Below, piece by piece: positions 41,264-50,395 of a stretch of 64,000 nt of DNA (position 1 is the stretch's first letter; every line of letters starts with the position of its first letter). The position numbers were made by a program, and so were the translations under genes. The notes under the pieces are model-generated. The model did no database searches, had not been told where the DNA came from, and saw only the letters and a list, made by a program, of their open reading frames with translations. Source of the DNA: TMP-7 sp038212445 (lineage in GTDB: Bacteria; Acidobacteriota; Terriglobia; Bryobacterales; Bryobacteraceae); contig JBBQUM010000015.1 of assembly GCA_038212445.1 (NCBI GenBank), positions 1 through 64,000 on the forward strand, written 5' to 3'.

Positions 41264-43663
41264 ATGCGCGGTTGTCTGGGCGTCGCAATGACTGTGGTAC
41301 TGGCCCCAAGCGTGTTTTCTCAGCCGAATGTCGGCGGCACGTGGTCGCCTCTCGGAAACTGGCCGTTGATCCCGCTCCACGTCATCCTCACCTTGGACGG
41401 CCGCATCCTCACCTACGGAACAACGGCGGCGGGACAGCAAACCGGCAAGTTCATCTACGACGTCTGGAATCCCAAGGCCGGCGGCATCGCCATTGGGCAC
41501 ACCACTCTGGCGAACAACACCAAGACCGATCTGTTTTGCAGCGCGCAGCTCAATCTCGCGGATGGCCGCATCCTGATTGCCGGCGGCGATAACTACGTGA
41601 ACGGCGCCACCACCAATACCGGCAATCCCGATCTCAACATCTTCGATCCATCCAACAACTCGCTGGTGGCGGCGGGTTCGATGAATCGTCCGCGCTGGTA
41701 CGGCACGATGACGACGCTACCGAACGGGAACATTTATGTTCAGGGCGGACGCGGTGGTCCCGATCTTCCTGAACTCTGGAGCGGGGGCGTGGCAACGCTG
41801 CTGACCGGGGCGGATACTTCGGCGTTGAACTGGTTCTACCCACGCAACTTTGTCGCGCCCGACGGCCGTATCTTCGGCTTCGACGCCAACGGCGTCATGT
41901 ACTACGTCAATCCTGCGGGTACCGGCCAGGTGACGACCGTTGGCAACCTCGCGGCGGGGAATTTTGGAACCACCTCCAGCCCGGCGATGTTTCTGCCCGG
42001 CAAGATCCTGCAACTTGGCGATGGCTCGGGGGCGGTGGTGATCGACATCACCAACGGCACGCCGGTTGTGACCAAGACCGCTGCCATGGCAAATCCGCGT
42101 ATGTGGCTGACGGCGACAATCCTGTCCGACGGGAAAGTGCTCGCCACCGGCGGCAGCGGCGCTGACAACCAACTGGTTGGCGTGGATCTGACGGCAGCGA
42201 TCTGGAATCCGTCCACTGGCAAATGGACCATCGGACCGTCGGGCGCGGTTGCGCGTCTCTACCATTCGACGGCGATTCTGCTGCCGGATGCCACGGTGCT
42301 GGTAGGCGGAGGCGGCGCCCCCGGTCCTCTGGTGAATACGAATGCGCAGATTTACTATCCGCCCTATCTGTATACGACGGCAGGCGCGTTTGCCAAACGC
42401 CCCACCATCACCGCCGCGCCAGCAGCCATCGACGTCGCAAAGACCTTCAGCGTCACCTACGGTGGAACGGCGTCGCGCATCACCAAGGTGTCACTGATCA
42501 AGACGGGCAGCGTCACGCACTCCGACAATATGGAGCAGCGCTTCCTTCCGCTCAACTTCACTTCGAGCGGCAACAATCTCACGGTCACTGGACCTGCAAC
42601 TGCCAACATCGCGACGCCCGGATACTATCTGCTGTTCGTCTTCAACGAGAGTAACGTGCCATCCGAGGCGAAGATCGTCAAAGTGAATGCGCCTGCAATT
42701 CCCCCCGTATCCGATTCGACGATCGGCAACGCTCTTGGACCGGGCTATGGTCCGGCGTACGCCATGATGTGCAACTCGGGCGAGACGTTGGTGGGGATCG
42801 CCGGAACCGGCGGGCCGTATCTGAATAGCATCGCGCCGATGTGCGTCGCGGTAAACGCGCAGGGTTCGTGGACCAGTTCGCCGCAGCAACGCGGCACTGC
42901 GGCAGGTACCGCGGCGGGCGCAGGCTTCAGCCGGGTATGTCCTGTGAACCAGGGCGTGGGCCGCTTCCAGGGGACAGCGGGATCCTGGGTGAATGGTGTG
43001 CAGGTGGCTTGTCAGCCGCTCACGAGCACTGCGACGGTTACCGGAACCCCCGTGTATCAGAGCGCTGCCGGCGGCACGGATGGCACACCCGCCGGACCCT
43101 ACGGCTGTCCTGGTGGGGCAGCGTTCGGAATTAGGGGAATCGCCGGCACCTATGTCGGATCGTTTGGCCTCGCGTGTTCGAGCCTCACCGATTCGACCAT
43201 CGGTGCCGCGCTTGGACCAGGCTACGGACCGTCGTTCACGCTCGCCTGTCAGACCGGCGAAGTACTCGCTGGAATCGCAGGCGGAGCGGGGGCGTTCGTC
43301 GACAGGGTGGGGCCGCTGTGCGTCGCAGTCGACGCGCAGGGCAAGTGGACCGGTACTCCGGTTGCTCGCGGAGTTGCGGGCGGCGCGGGCGATACCGCTT
43401 TCACAAAAGCGTGCCCGGCGAATCAGGCCGTGGCGGAGTTCCGCGGCAGTGCGGGGTCATGGGTGGACCAGATCGAGATCTCGTGTCAGAGCCTGGCGAG
43501 CCCTACTGTCGTGACAGGAAGCCCGGCGTTTCAGGGCCCGGTAGGAGGCTCTACGGGATCACCTACGGGGCCTTACGGCTGTCCGGGATCTCCTGCCTAC
43601 GGAGTCCGCGGCATCGCTGGAACCTATGTGGGCGCGTTTGGGTTGGACTGCACCAAGCCGTAG
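41264..43663 (+). CDS. Galactose oxidase/glyoxal oxidase-like copper radical oxidase with C-terminal repeats
   Basis: 799 aa from ATG 41264, with GGAGG six bases upstream. A signal peptide (CLGVAMTVVLAPSVFSQ) precedes a kelch propeller and a DUF1929-like domain. The expected copper and cofactor residues are present: Cys92 (KTDLFCSAQL) and Tyr146 (RPRWYGTM) for the Cys-Tyr crosslink, Tyr333-His334 (ARLYHST) and His419 (VTHSDNMEQ). After residue about 483 come two tandem ~155-residue repeats starting with DSTIG and ending with GLxC, rich in Cys; their role may be binding. It oxidises primary alcohols or aldehydes with O2 outside the cytoplasm. Confidence 0.85.
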   Translation: MRGCLGVAMTVVLAPSVFSQPNVGGTWSPLGNWPLIPLHVILTLDGRILTYGTTAAGQQTGKFIYDVWNPKAGGIAIGHTTLANNTKTDLFCSAQLNLADGRILIAGGDNYVNGATTNTGNPDLNIFDPSNNSLVAAGSMNRPRWYGTMTTLPNGNIYVQGGRGGPDLPELWSGGVATLLTGADTSALNWFYPRNFVAPDGRIFGFDANGVMYYVNPAGTGQVTTVGNLAAGNFGTTSSPAMFLPGKILQLGDGSGAVVIDITNGTPVVTKTAAMANPRMWLTATILSDGKVLATGGSGADNQLVGVDLTAAIWNPSTGKWTIGPSGAVARLYHSTAILLPDATVLVGGGGAPGPLVNTNAQIYYPPYLYTTAGAFAKRPTITAAPAAIDVAKTFSVTYGGTASRITKVSLIKTGSVTHSDNMEQRFLPLNFTSSGNNLTVTGPATANIATPGYYLLFVFNESNVPSEAKIVKVNAPAIPPVSDSTIGNALGPGYGPAYAMMCNSGETLVGIAGTGGPYLNSIAPMCVAVNAQGSWTSSPQQRGTAAGTAAGAGFSRVCPVNQGVGRFQGTAGSWVNGVQVACQPLTSTATVTGTPVYQSAAGGTDGTPAGPYGCPGGAAFGIRGIAGTYVGSFGLACSSLTDSTIGAALGPGYGPSFTLACQTGEVLAGIAGGAGAFVDRVGPLCVAVDAQGKWTGTPVARGVAGGAGDTAFTKACPANQAVAEFRGSAGSWVDQIEISCQSLASPTVVTGSPAFQGPVGGSTGSPTGPYGCPGSPAYGVRGIAGTYVGAFGLDCTKP

Positions 43664-43682
43664 AATCAGGGTGAAAGCCCTG

Positions 43683-45164
43683 ATGGATTACATACGCATT
43701 CACCCCAGCGACAACGTCGCGATCGTCGTGCATCCGGAGGGGTATCAGGCGCGCGAGCGCGTGCCGCAGTCGCACAAAGTGTCGCTGGTGGACCTGGCTG
43801 TGGGCGAACCTGTGCGGCGCTACGGACATGTGATTGGCTTTGCCAATCGCGCGATTCCTCACGGCTCGTGGATTCGGGAAGACATGCTCGACATTCCGGC
43901 GGCGCCACCGCTCGCCGAGATGCCGCTCGCCACCGAAACTCCGGCAGCGCCTGAGCCGCTCGAGGGGCACACCTTCGAGGGTTATAAGAACTCCGACGGC
44001 AGCGTGGGGACGCGCAATCTTCTGGGGATCACGACGACGGTACAATGCGTGGCGCCAACGGTGGACTATGCCGTGCGGCGCATCAAAAGCGAACTGCTGC
44101 CGCGCTATCCGAATGTCGACGACGTGGTAGCGGTAACGCACGGGTACGGTTGCGGCATCGCGATCGACGCTCCTGGCGCGGCGATTCCGCTGCGGACGCT
44201 CGGCGCTATCAGCGTCCACGCGAACTTCGCCGGCCGTCCCCTGGTGGTGAGCCTTGGGTGCGAAAAGATGCAGCCCGAGCGGCTGTTTGCCAGTCAGTTG
44301 CCGGTGCTGCAAGAGGCAGGTGTGATCCGCTTGCAGGACGAGCGCGGTTTTTCAGAGACAGTGGCTGCAATCCTGCGCGCTGCGGAGAAGCGGCTTGCGG
44401 AATTGGACCGTCGACGAAGGACCACCGTGCCGGCCGCCGACTTGTGCGTGGGCTTGCAATGCGGCGGCAGTGACGGATTCTCAGGCGTGACCTGCAATCC
44501 GGCAGTCGGGTATGCGGCGGATCTCCTGGTGCGCGCGGGTGCGAGCGTCCTGTTCAGCGAAGTGACCGAGGTGCGCGACGCGGCGCATTTGATTACGGCG
44601 CGTGCGGTGAACGAGCAGGTGGCGCGTGACTTCATACGGGAAATGCAGTGGTATGACGACTATCTCAGTCGCGGGTCGGCGGACCGGTCCGCTAACACGA
44701 CACCCGGTAATAAGCGCGGCGGCTTGGCCAATATTGTCGAGAAGGCGCTGGGGTCGGTGGCGAAAGCCGGGAGTACTGCGCTAATGAGCGTCGCCACCCA
44801 CGGCGAGAAGGTAACCGGAAAGGGCCTGGTGTTTGCAGCGACGCCGGCGGGCGATTTCGTCTGCGGGACGCAGCAACTGGCGTCGATGAATCTGCACGTG
44901 TTCACCACGGGCGAGGGCAGTCCTTACGGACTGTCGATGGTGCCGGTGGTAAAGGTGTCGTCGCGGACGGCGCTGGCAGAGAAGTGGCACGATCTGATCG
45001 ATGTCGACGCGGGGCGCATTGCGACAGGCGGGGCGACAATTGAAGACGTCGGCTGGGAGCTGTTCCGCTTCATTCTGGAAGTAGCGAGCGGGAAGAAGAC
45101 CTGGGCCGAGCATTGGGGCCTTGGCAACGCGCTGATGCCGTTTAATCCAGGACCCGTTACCTAG
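43683..45164 (+). CDS. UxaA/GarD family sugar-acid dehydratase
   Basis: 493 aa from ATG 43683; GTG 43671 is an alternative. The N-terminal SAF domain (IRIHPSDNVAIVVHPEG and VIGFANRAIPHGSWIRED) is followed by the altronate/galactarate dehydratase body (GYKNSDGSVGTRNLLGI, CVAPTVDYAVRR, THGYGCGI, LGCEKMQPER, LQCGGSDGFSGVTCNPAVG). Fe-dependent dehydration of an aldonate or aldarate is expected; altronate and galactarate are the best-known substrates. The cytoplasmic enzyme sits 19 bp after the copper oxidase, which could produce sugar acids, though the link is inference. Confidence 0.85.
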   Translation: MDYIRIHPSDNVAIVVHPEGYQARERVPQSHKVSLVDLAVGEPVRRYGHVIGFANRAIPHGSWIREDMLDIPAAPPLAEMPLATETPAAPEPLEGHTFEGYKNSDGSVGTRNLLGITTTVQCVAPTVDYAVRRIKSELLPRYPNVDDVVAVTHGYGCGIAIDAPGAAIPLRTLGAISVHANFAGRPLVVSLGCEKMQPERLFASQLPVLQEAGVIRLQDERGFSETVAAILRAAEKRLAELDRRRRTTVPAADLCVGLQCGGSDGFSGVTCNPAVGYAADLLVRAGASVLFSEVTEVRDAAHLITARAVNEQVARDFIREMQWYDDYLSRGSADRSANTTPGNKRGGLANIVEKALGSVAKAGSTALMSVATHGEKVTGKGLVFAATPAGDFVCGTQQLASMNLHVFTTGEGSPYGLSMVPVVKVSSRTALAEKWHDLIDVDAGRIATGGATIEDVGWELFRFILEVASGKKTWAEHWGLGNALMPFNPGPVT

Positions 45165-45170
45165 AGCGGG

Positions 45171-46336
45171 CTAGTTGGTGGCCATGGTTACAACCGCGAC
45201 AGCAAGGGCGGGGCGCGTGAGGTCGATCGCGCGGTTTCGCTTATTCACCAGGAGCAGCTTGCGGTCCATCGTCAGAGCGTAGACGTTGCCGGTGCGCGAT
45301 GACGTCTTTACGATCCTGTCACCCGGATGGAAGTTGGTCTTCAATAATTCGAGGACGCGGAGGCGAGCGTTCGGCGCGTCAGTATTCCAGTCGACCATCG
45401 ACACGCTGGGAAACTGCGTCGGCTCGTTGACCGTCGTTTGCGTGTTGGGCGGGAGCCGCTGACGGATCGATTCGATGTAGCGAACGGCCGTGAGAAAGTC
45501 GTCGGCCTGATCGAAGAACGTGTACTGGCTCGACTCCTGGTCCTGGTCCTGGTCTTGGTCCCTGACCGGCGGTCGGGCTCGCATAAAAATGGTAGGAGAT
45601 CATGTCGAGGGGGATGCCGGGCTGGTGGTTCTTCGGGTCGAGAAAATATCCGAAGTATTTCGGGTACGCCGACGGGAACGCCGCCGAAATACCGACGAAC
45701 TTCATTTGCGGCGCGACCTTGCGAATCGCCGTGACGATGGCGTCGTAGCGGGCCGTGTACTGTTCCGGCGTGGTTTGATGCTCGATGTAGGGCTCGTTCA
45801 ACACCTCGCAATAGTCGACCTTAAAATGATGTCCCGACTGCCTCCGTTTTCCCAGCTCGCCGGTGAAGCCGCGGTTGACGTACCAACTCACCAGCCGCAC
45901 ATAGTAATCGCCAGCTCTTTGCCGGTGGGGTCCCGTAGTTCGGTGCCCTGGGTGTAGTCCCAACAGACCGCATCGGGATCTTGTGGATACTCCACCGCCT
46001 TGGGCGTCTTGAACATCCACGCAGGGATGGTGCTGAAATTCAACATCACCGGGTGGCCCTTGGTGGCGGTCAGAAAGCCGATGGTCATTGGATCGATGAC
46101 GGAAAAATCCCAGGAGGTCTTGTCTTTGGTGGGCGGCTCGAGTTCGGCGACAGCGAGCTTGGGGTAAGGGAGCCAGGGCACGTAACTGACATAGTCGGCA
46201 CCAAGCGTTTGGAGTTCGGAGAAGACGCGGTCGTGAATCGAGGAACCGCGTCGCAGCTGAGGGTTCACCACTACCTGAAGCGTCGGCGTGGTGCGGGAGA
46301 TGCGCTCTACCTGATCCCATGCCGTGGTCGGGAGTG
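45171..46336 (-). pseudogene. Frameshifted glycoside-hydrolase-like (GH39-type) gene remnant
   Basis: Three frames on the minus strand together make one protein. Frame 1 (from about 46336, WDQVERISRTTPTLQVVV, VSYVPWLPYPKLAVAELEPP) runs to a stop at 45888. It should pass near 45911 into frame 2 (DYYVRLVSWYVNRGF, VLNEPYIEH, FVGISAAFPS, IPLDMISYHFYASP); inserting one G would restore KELGDYY. Near 45535-45563 it must change into frame 3 (QYTFFDQADDFLTAVRYIESIRQRL), which lies at a hexanucleotide repeat. After TTVNE a long piece of the expected catalytic domain is missing. No N-terminal signal is found. Decayed; the frameshifts could in part be assembly errors. Confidence 0.8.
45535..45558. repeat. 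Hexanucleotide tandem repeat (TCCTGG)4
   Basis: Three perfect TCCTGG units and a fourth with one change (TCTTGG), inside the broken glycoside hydrolase. In frame 3 on the minus strand it encodes Asp-Gln repeats (DQDQDQDQ), which are foreign to the family. It coincides with the second frame change of the gene. Confidence 0.8.
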
Positions 46337-46475
46337 GGCAACGGAGTTTCGGGCCTTCTTAGCGTGTATTTGCCAGCGGTTTAAAAGTGGAAAAGTGGGC
46401 GGGCAGTGTTCTTCCCCTTGCGCTACTCGATTCCGGCAACGCGGCGCGCGTCTGCTTGCCTCCGCCCAGCGCTTA

Positions 46476-46500
46476 CACGGGGCGGGAGCCCCGTGCTACT
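46476..46500. repeat. Palindromic repeat copy B
   Basis: CACGGGGC, loop GGGA, GCCCCGTG (46476-46495), then CTACT. It matches copy A (114-138) in loop and tail, and where the stems differ both arms change together. It lies between the broken glycoside hydrolase and the yggS gene. The neighbouring 230 bp hold no other feature that I can support. Confidence 0.6.
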
Positions 46501-46572
46501 CGGCGGCCGTGCGGCAGTAGAGTGCAATCGGGTGGTGGGCAGTAGCAGCCTGTCGGAGTCGCTTACTGCGCG

Positions 46573-47250
46573 ATGATAAAGGTATCTAGGGTGCTTCAAC
46601 AGAATCTGGATCTCGTCGAACAACGTATTCGCGCGGCTGCTGAGCGCTGCGGGCGGCGGCGCGAGGATATCACGCTCGTCGCGGTGACTAAGAAATTTCC
46701 TGCTCAGGTTATACGTGACGCCTATGCGCTTGGTCTCAGGCACTTCGGCGAAAACTATGTGCAGGAGTGGGAGGAGAAGTCGGCCCAACTGACCGATCTC
46801 GAAGGCGCAAACGTCCACTTCATCGGACATCTGCAGTCGAACAAGTCGGCCAAGGCGGTTGAGCTGTTTCAAACCATCGAGACGGTGGATTCCGCTAAGC
46901 TCGCCAGCCGGTTGGACGCCGCAGGGCGCGCGCTCGACATCATGATCGAAGTGAAGCTCTCTGAGGAAGACGCCAAAGCGGGGACGGCGCCTGAGCAGCT
47001 GGGCGCGGTGGTGGACGCCGTGCGCAGCGCGAAGAATCTGCGCCTGCTGGGTCTGATGACCATGCCGCCCTGGAACGCCGACGCCGAGCTGTCCCGGCCC
47101 TACTTCAAGCGCTTACGTGAACTGGCTGCCGCGCACGGAGTCAACGCGCTTTCGATGGGCATGTCGCACGATCTCGAAACGGGTATTGAGGAAGGCGCCA
47201 CTCACGTACGCGTCGGCACCGCCCTGTTCGGGAAGCGTAAGAAGGAATGA
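46573..47250 (+). CDS. yggS: YggS family pyridoxal-phosphate homeostasis protein
   Basis: 225 aa, typical length. The PLP-binding Lys is in LVAVTKKFP; further family motifs are HFGENYVQE, HFIGHLQSNKS, MIEVKLSEEDAKAG, LLGLMTMPPW, LSMGMSHDLE and VRVGTALFG. It binds PLP and buffers its level; no enzymatic activity is established. The next gene begins as ATGA at its stop, placing it at the head of the polysaccharide operon, though the functional link is unclear. Confidence 0.88.
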   Translation: MIKVSRVLQQNLDLVEQRIRAAAERCGRRREDITLVAVTKKFPAQVIRDAYALGLRHFGENYVQEWEEKSAQLTDLEGANVHFIGHLQSNKSAKAVELFQTIETVDSAKLASRLDAAGRALDIMIEVKLSEEDAKAGTAPEQLGAVVDAVRSAKNLRLLGLMTMPPWNADAELSRPYFKRLRELAAAHGVNALSMGMSHDLETGIEEGATHVRVGTALFGKRKKE

Positions 47251-48338
47251 TCGCCGGTTTCTATTCGCCAATGCCGCCGGCGCGAACGGGGGTCGCTGAT
47301 TATTCTGCTGCTCTCGTTGAAGCCATGCGCCGGGAAGGTGAAGTCGGGCTAAACGCGGACGGCGATGTGAATCTGTACCATCTCGGGAATAACGCGCTTC
47401 ATCTGCAGTGCTACCGCCGCGCGATTGAGCAGCCGGGAGTGGTGGTGCTTCACGACGCAGTGCTGCATCATTTTTTGCTCGGCACGCTCAACCGGGAACA
47501 ATACATCGACGAATTCGTTTTCAATTATGGTGGCTGGCACGCGGGCCAGGCCGCCGCGCTATGGGACGGGCGCGCACGTTCCGGAACCGATCCTGAGTAT
47601 TTTCGTTATCCGATGCTGAAGCGTCAGATGCAGACAGCCCGGGCGGTGGTGGTTCACAATCCCGCCGCGGGACGGATGGCGGCGGAACATGGCGGCAAGC
47701 GCATCGTCGAGATACCGCATCTCTTCGTGCCGCCGCCGAAGCCGGCGGACTACGATATCGTTCGGCTGCGCGCGTCTTTCGGGGCGGGCCTCAGGACCTG
47801 CGTTTTTGGCGTGTTCGGCCATCTTCGAGAGTCCAAGCGATTGACTAGTGTGGTGCGGGCATTCGAAAATGTGGTCGCCTCGGGTGCCGATGCAAAACTA
47901 CTGGTAGCTGGCGATTTTGTCTCATCGGATCTCGCACGCGCCATGGCTCCGGCACTCGATGGGGAGGGGATTGTTCGGGTGGGGCATACACGGGAAAGCG
48001 ATTTCTGGCGCTACGCGGCGTCGGTGGATGCGTGTGTCAGCCTACGATTTCCGCAAGCCGGCGAGACTTCGGGCATTGCCATCCGTCTGATGGGAATTGG
48101 CAAGCCCGTGATTGTGACCGCCGGCGACGAGACCGCCGCGTTTCCCGAGGATGCGTGCCTGAGAGTTCCCGCGGATGTAACTGAGATCGACATGCTGAGC
48201 GAGTACATGATGTGGCTGGCGCAATCCCCGGCGGACGGACGGGCGATTGGCGATCGTGCGGCCAGGCATATCGCAGCCCACCATGCGCCTGAGTTGGCCG
48301 CTCGTGCCTATTGGAACGTCCTGGAGTGCGTCTCATGA
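47247..48338 (+). CDS. GT4 glycosyltransferase
   Basis: 363 aa, starting as ATGA over the yggS stop. GT-B fold with N-terminal FYSPMPPARTGVADYSAAL, acceptor region VVVLHDAVLHH, and donor domain with FGVFGHLRESKRL, then DACVSLRFPQAGETSGIAIRLMGIGKPVI, which carries the family's E-x7-E-like region. It resembles the N-terminal half of the protein at 52265-54271. It should transfer a sugar to a growing glycan or lipid carrier in the cytoplasm. Its stop overlaps the next start. Confidence 0.85.
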   Translation: MIAGFYSPMPPARTGVADYSAALVEAMRREGEVGLNADGDVNLYHLGNNALHLQCYRRAIEQPGVVVLHDAVLHHFLLGTLNREQYIDEFVFNYGGWHAGQAAALWDGRARSGTDPEYFRYPMLKRQMQTARAVVVHNPAAGRMAAEHGGKRIVEIPHLFVPPPKPADYDIVRLRASFGAGLRTCVFGVFGHLRESKRLTSVVRAFENVVASGADAKLLVAGDFVSSDLARAMAPALDGEGIVRVGHTRESDFWRYAASVDACVSLRFPQAGETSGIAIRLMGIGKPVIVTAGDETAAFPEDACLRVPADVTEIDMLSEYMMWLAQSPADGRAIGDRAARHIAAHHAPELAARAYWNVLECVS

Positions 48339-50029
48339 AGCGCCTGCTGTTACTGCTCTCCTGCTGGACACTCACTGCCACTGATCCTGTGGTGGAGCAG
48401 AGCCTGCACGTCCGGATTGCGATGCGCGACGGCGTCCGGTTGGATGCGAATGTCTTTCGCCCCACGGGTCCGGGACGCTGGCCGACACTGCTGGTGCGGA
48501 CGCCATACGGCAAGGGCTCGGCGATCAACGCGCACTATCGCGCCTTCGTCGATCACGGATACTCAATCGTGGTCCAGGACGTGCGCGGCAGGCACGACAG
48601 CGAGGGCACGTTCCGTCCGTTTGACCAGGAGGGTCCGGACGGCGAGGACACGCTGACCTGGATTGCGCGGCAGCCTTGGGCCGACGGCAAGGTGGGCATG
48701 ATGGGCGGCTCATACCTGGGCGTGGTGCAGTGGCAACTGGCGGTGCGGAATCCCCCGCAGTTGAAAGCGATCTTCACGGCGGTGGCCGGCTTTGACGATT
48801 ACATCGACCGGTTCTATTCCCGTGGCGGCGCTCTCAAACTGGGACATCGCCTGTTGTGGATGGCGGAGAATCTCAAGGACTACCCGGGCACGCCCGACTT
48901 CGGCGAGATCGTGCGGCATCTTCCGCTGCGCACGTCTGATCGTGCGGCAACTGGACACTCGGTGGACTGGTATCAACGCGGCCTGGATCATCCGGCTTAC
49001 GATGCATTTTGGAAATCGATCAGCACCCGGGAGAAGCTGGAGCACATGCGAGTCCCTGTATTCGCCGTAGGAGGCTGGTTCGATAATTATGCGCAAAGCG
49101 ATCTGGAGGCGTTTGCTGAGCTGCGCCGGATGGGCCGTCAATCGTATGTGATGATCGGTCCCTGGCCGCACAATATGGCCGATCGGTTCACATCGGTGGA
49201 GTTTGGCGCGGAATCTATCGTTTCAATGAGGAAGTGGCAGTTCGAATGGTTCGATCACTGGCTGAAGGGGAAGGACACCATCGGCTCGTATTCGGCTGCG
49301 CGCTATTTCCGGATGGGCGACAACAAATGGCTGGATGCGCCGGCGTGGCCGCCGCCCGGGACGCGAATCACGCCGCTGTATCTGTCGAGTAAGGGTCACG
49401 CCAACAGTGTGGATGGAGACGGAACACTCGACTCGCGCCGCCGCCGGACCGATAAGAGTGACGAGTTCAGTTACGATCCTCGCAATCCAGTGCCGACGCG
49501 AGGTGGCGCCACCTGCTGCAACTTTAAGGTGTTCCCGGCGGGTCCGATGGATCAGCGGTCCGTCGAGAAGCGCGGGGACGTGCTCGTCTATACAGGCGAG
49601 GTATTGAAGAAGGAAATGGAAGTCACAGGCCCCATACGAGTTCAGTTATACGCTTCCACGTCGACGCCGGATACTGACTTCACCGCTAAGCTTGTCGACG
49701 TTTACCCGGACGGGACCGCCCTGAGCGTCACTGACGGAATCCTGCGTCTCCGCTACCGCAATAGCCTGGAGAGACCCGAGGGTGCCAAGCCGGGAGAAAT
49801 TTACAGCCTGACGGTGGACGCCGGGGATACAAGTATCCTGTTTGCCAAGGGTCACCGCATCCGAGTTGAGATCTCGAGCAGCAATTTTCCGCGCTTTGAT
49901 CGCAATCCGAACACAGGTCGGTCGATTGCGGATGAAACGGAGCTCCGGACAGCGCGTCAGACAGTGCATCATGGTACGCTCACTCCCTCCGCTCTGCTCT
50001 TGCCGGTCGCGACCCGCATTCGACGGTAG
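48335..50029 (+). CDS. CocE/NonD family (X-Pro dipeptidyl-peptidase-like) hydrolase
   Basis: 564 aa from ATG 48335 (ATGA over the preceding stop), a better start than the upstream frame. A signal peptide (MKRLLLLLSCWTLTA) precedes the S15 alpha/beta-hydrolase fold: IAMRDGVRLDANVFRP, VRTPYGKG, VVQDVRGRHDSEG, catalytic Ser in GMMGGSYLG, an Asp and His expected near GGWFDNYAQ and GPWPHNM. A C-terminal jelly roll (SLTVDAGDTSILFAKGHRIRVEISSSNFPRFDRN) is typical. It would cleave an ester, amide or Xaa-Pro substrate outside the cytoplasm; the link to the glycan genes is unclear. Confidence 0.87.
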   Translation: MKRLLLLLSCWTLTATDPVVEQSLHVRIAMRDGVRLDANVFRPTGPGRWPTLLVRTPYGKGSAINAHYRAFVDHGYSIVVQDVRGRHDSEGTFRPFDQEGPDGEDTLTWIARQPWADGKVGMMGGSYLGVVQWQLAVRNPPQLKAIFTAVAGFDDYIDRFYSRGGALKLGHRLLWMAENLKDYPGTPDFGEIVRHLPLRTSDRAATGHSVDWYQRGLDHPAYDAFWKSISTREKLEHMRVPVFAVGGWFDNYAQSDLEAFAELRRMGRQSYVMIGPWPHNMADRFTSVEFGAESIVSMRKWQFEWFDHWLKGKDTIGSYSAARYFRMGDNKWLDAPAWPPPGTRITPLYLSSKGHANSVDGDGTLDSRRRRTDKSDEFSYDPRNPVPTRGGATCCNFKVFPAGPMDQRSVEKRGDVLVYTGEVLKKEMEVTGPIRVQLYASTSTPDTDFTAKLVDVYPDGTALSVTDGILRLRYRNSLERPEGAKPGEIYSLTVDAGDTSILFAKGHRIRVEISSSNFPRFDRNPNTGRSIADETELRTARQTVHHGTLTPSALLLPVATRIRR

Positions 50030-50133
50030 TCCTACTGGTACTATTGCGATAATCAGTGAGTGAGTTCTGGACGTAAACGGACAATTTGCAACCAACCGCT
50101 CTATTCCGGCAACTGGGGGCAGGCACCCAAGAT

Positions 50134-50301
50134 ATGGGTGGCATGCGTCCCTTGCTCGGTACCGTCGAATTTCTCGCTGAGGCTGTCGACGCCAGGTTAA
50201 TCGTTCGTTACACCCGTCAGTGGCTTCACTACGGTACGATCGGTTTTGTGGTGGTTTTGACGCTCATTGGAGCTGTTCGCGGCATTGCCGAAGCTTGGTG
50301 A
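50134..50301 (+). CDS. Possible small single-TM membrane protein
   Basis: 55 aa from ATG 50134 (a TTG at 50086 would extend it). A soluble start (GGMRPLLGTVEFLAEAVDAR) leads to one hydrophobic helix (YGTIGFVVVLTLIGAVRGI). Apart from this, the 366-bp stretch 50030-50395 shows nothing I can support. No family is recognised and no Shine-Dalgarno is strong, so this may be chance. Confidence 0.35.
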   Translation: MGGMRPLLGTVEFLAEAVDARLIVRYTRQWLHYGTIGFVVVLTLIGAVRGIAEAW

Positions 50302-50395
50302 TAGAATGTAAAGGTTGTAGCGGTAACAGTGATCTGTCCTGCTGATTGCCCGCGTCCCGTCCATTGGGTGGAACCCTTTATACTTGGGAACGTGC

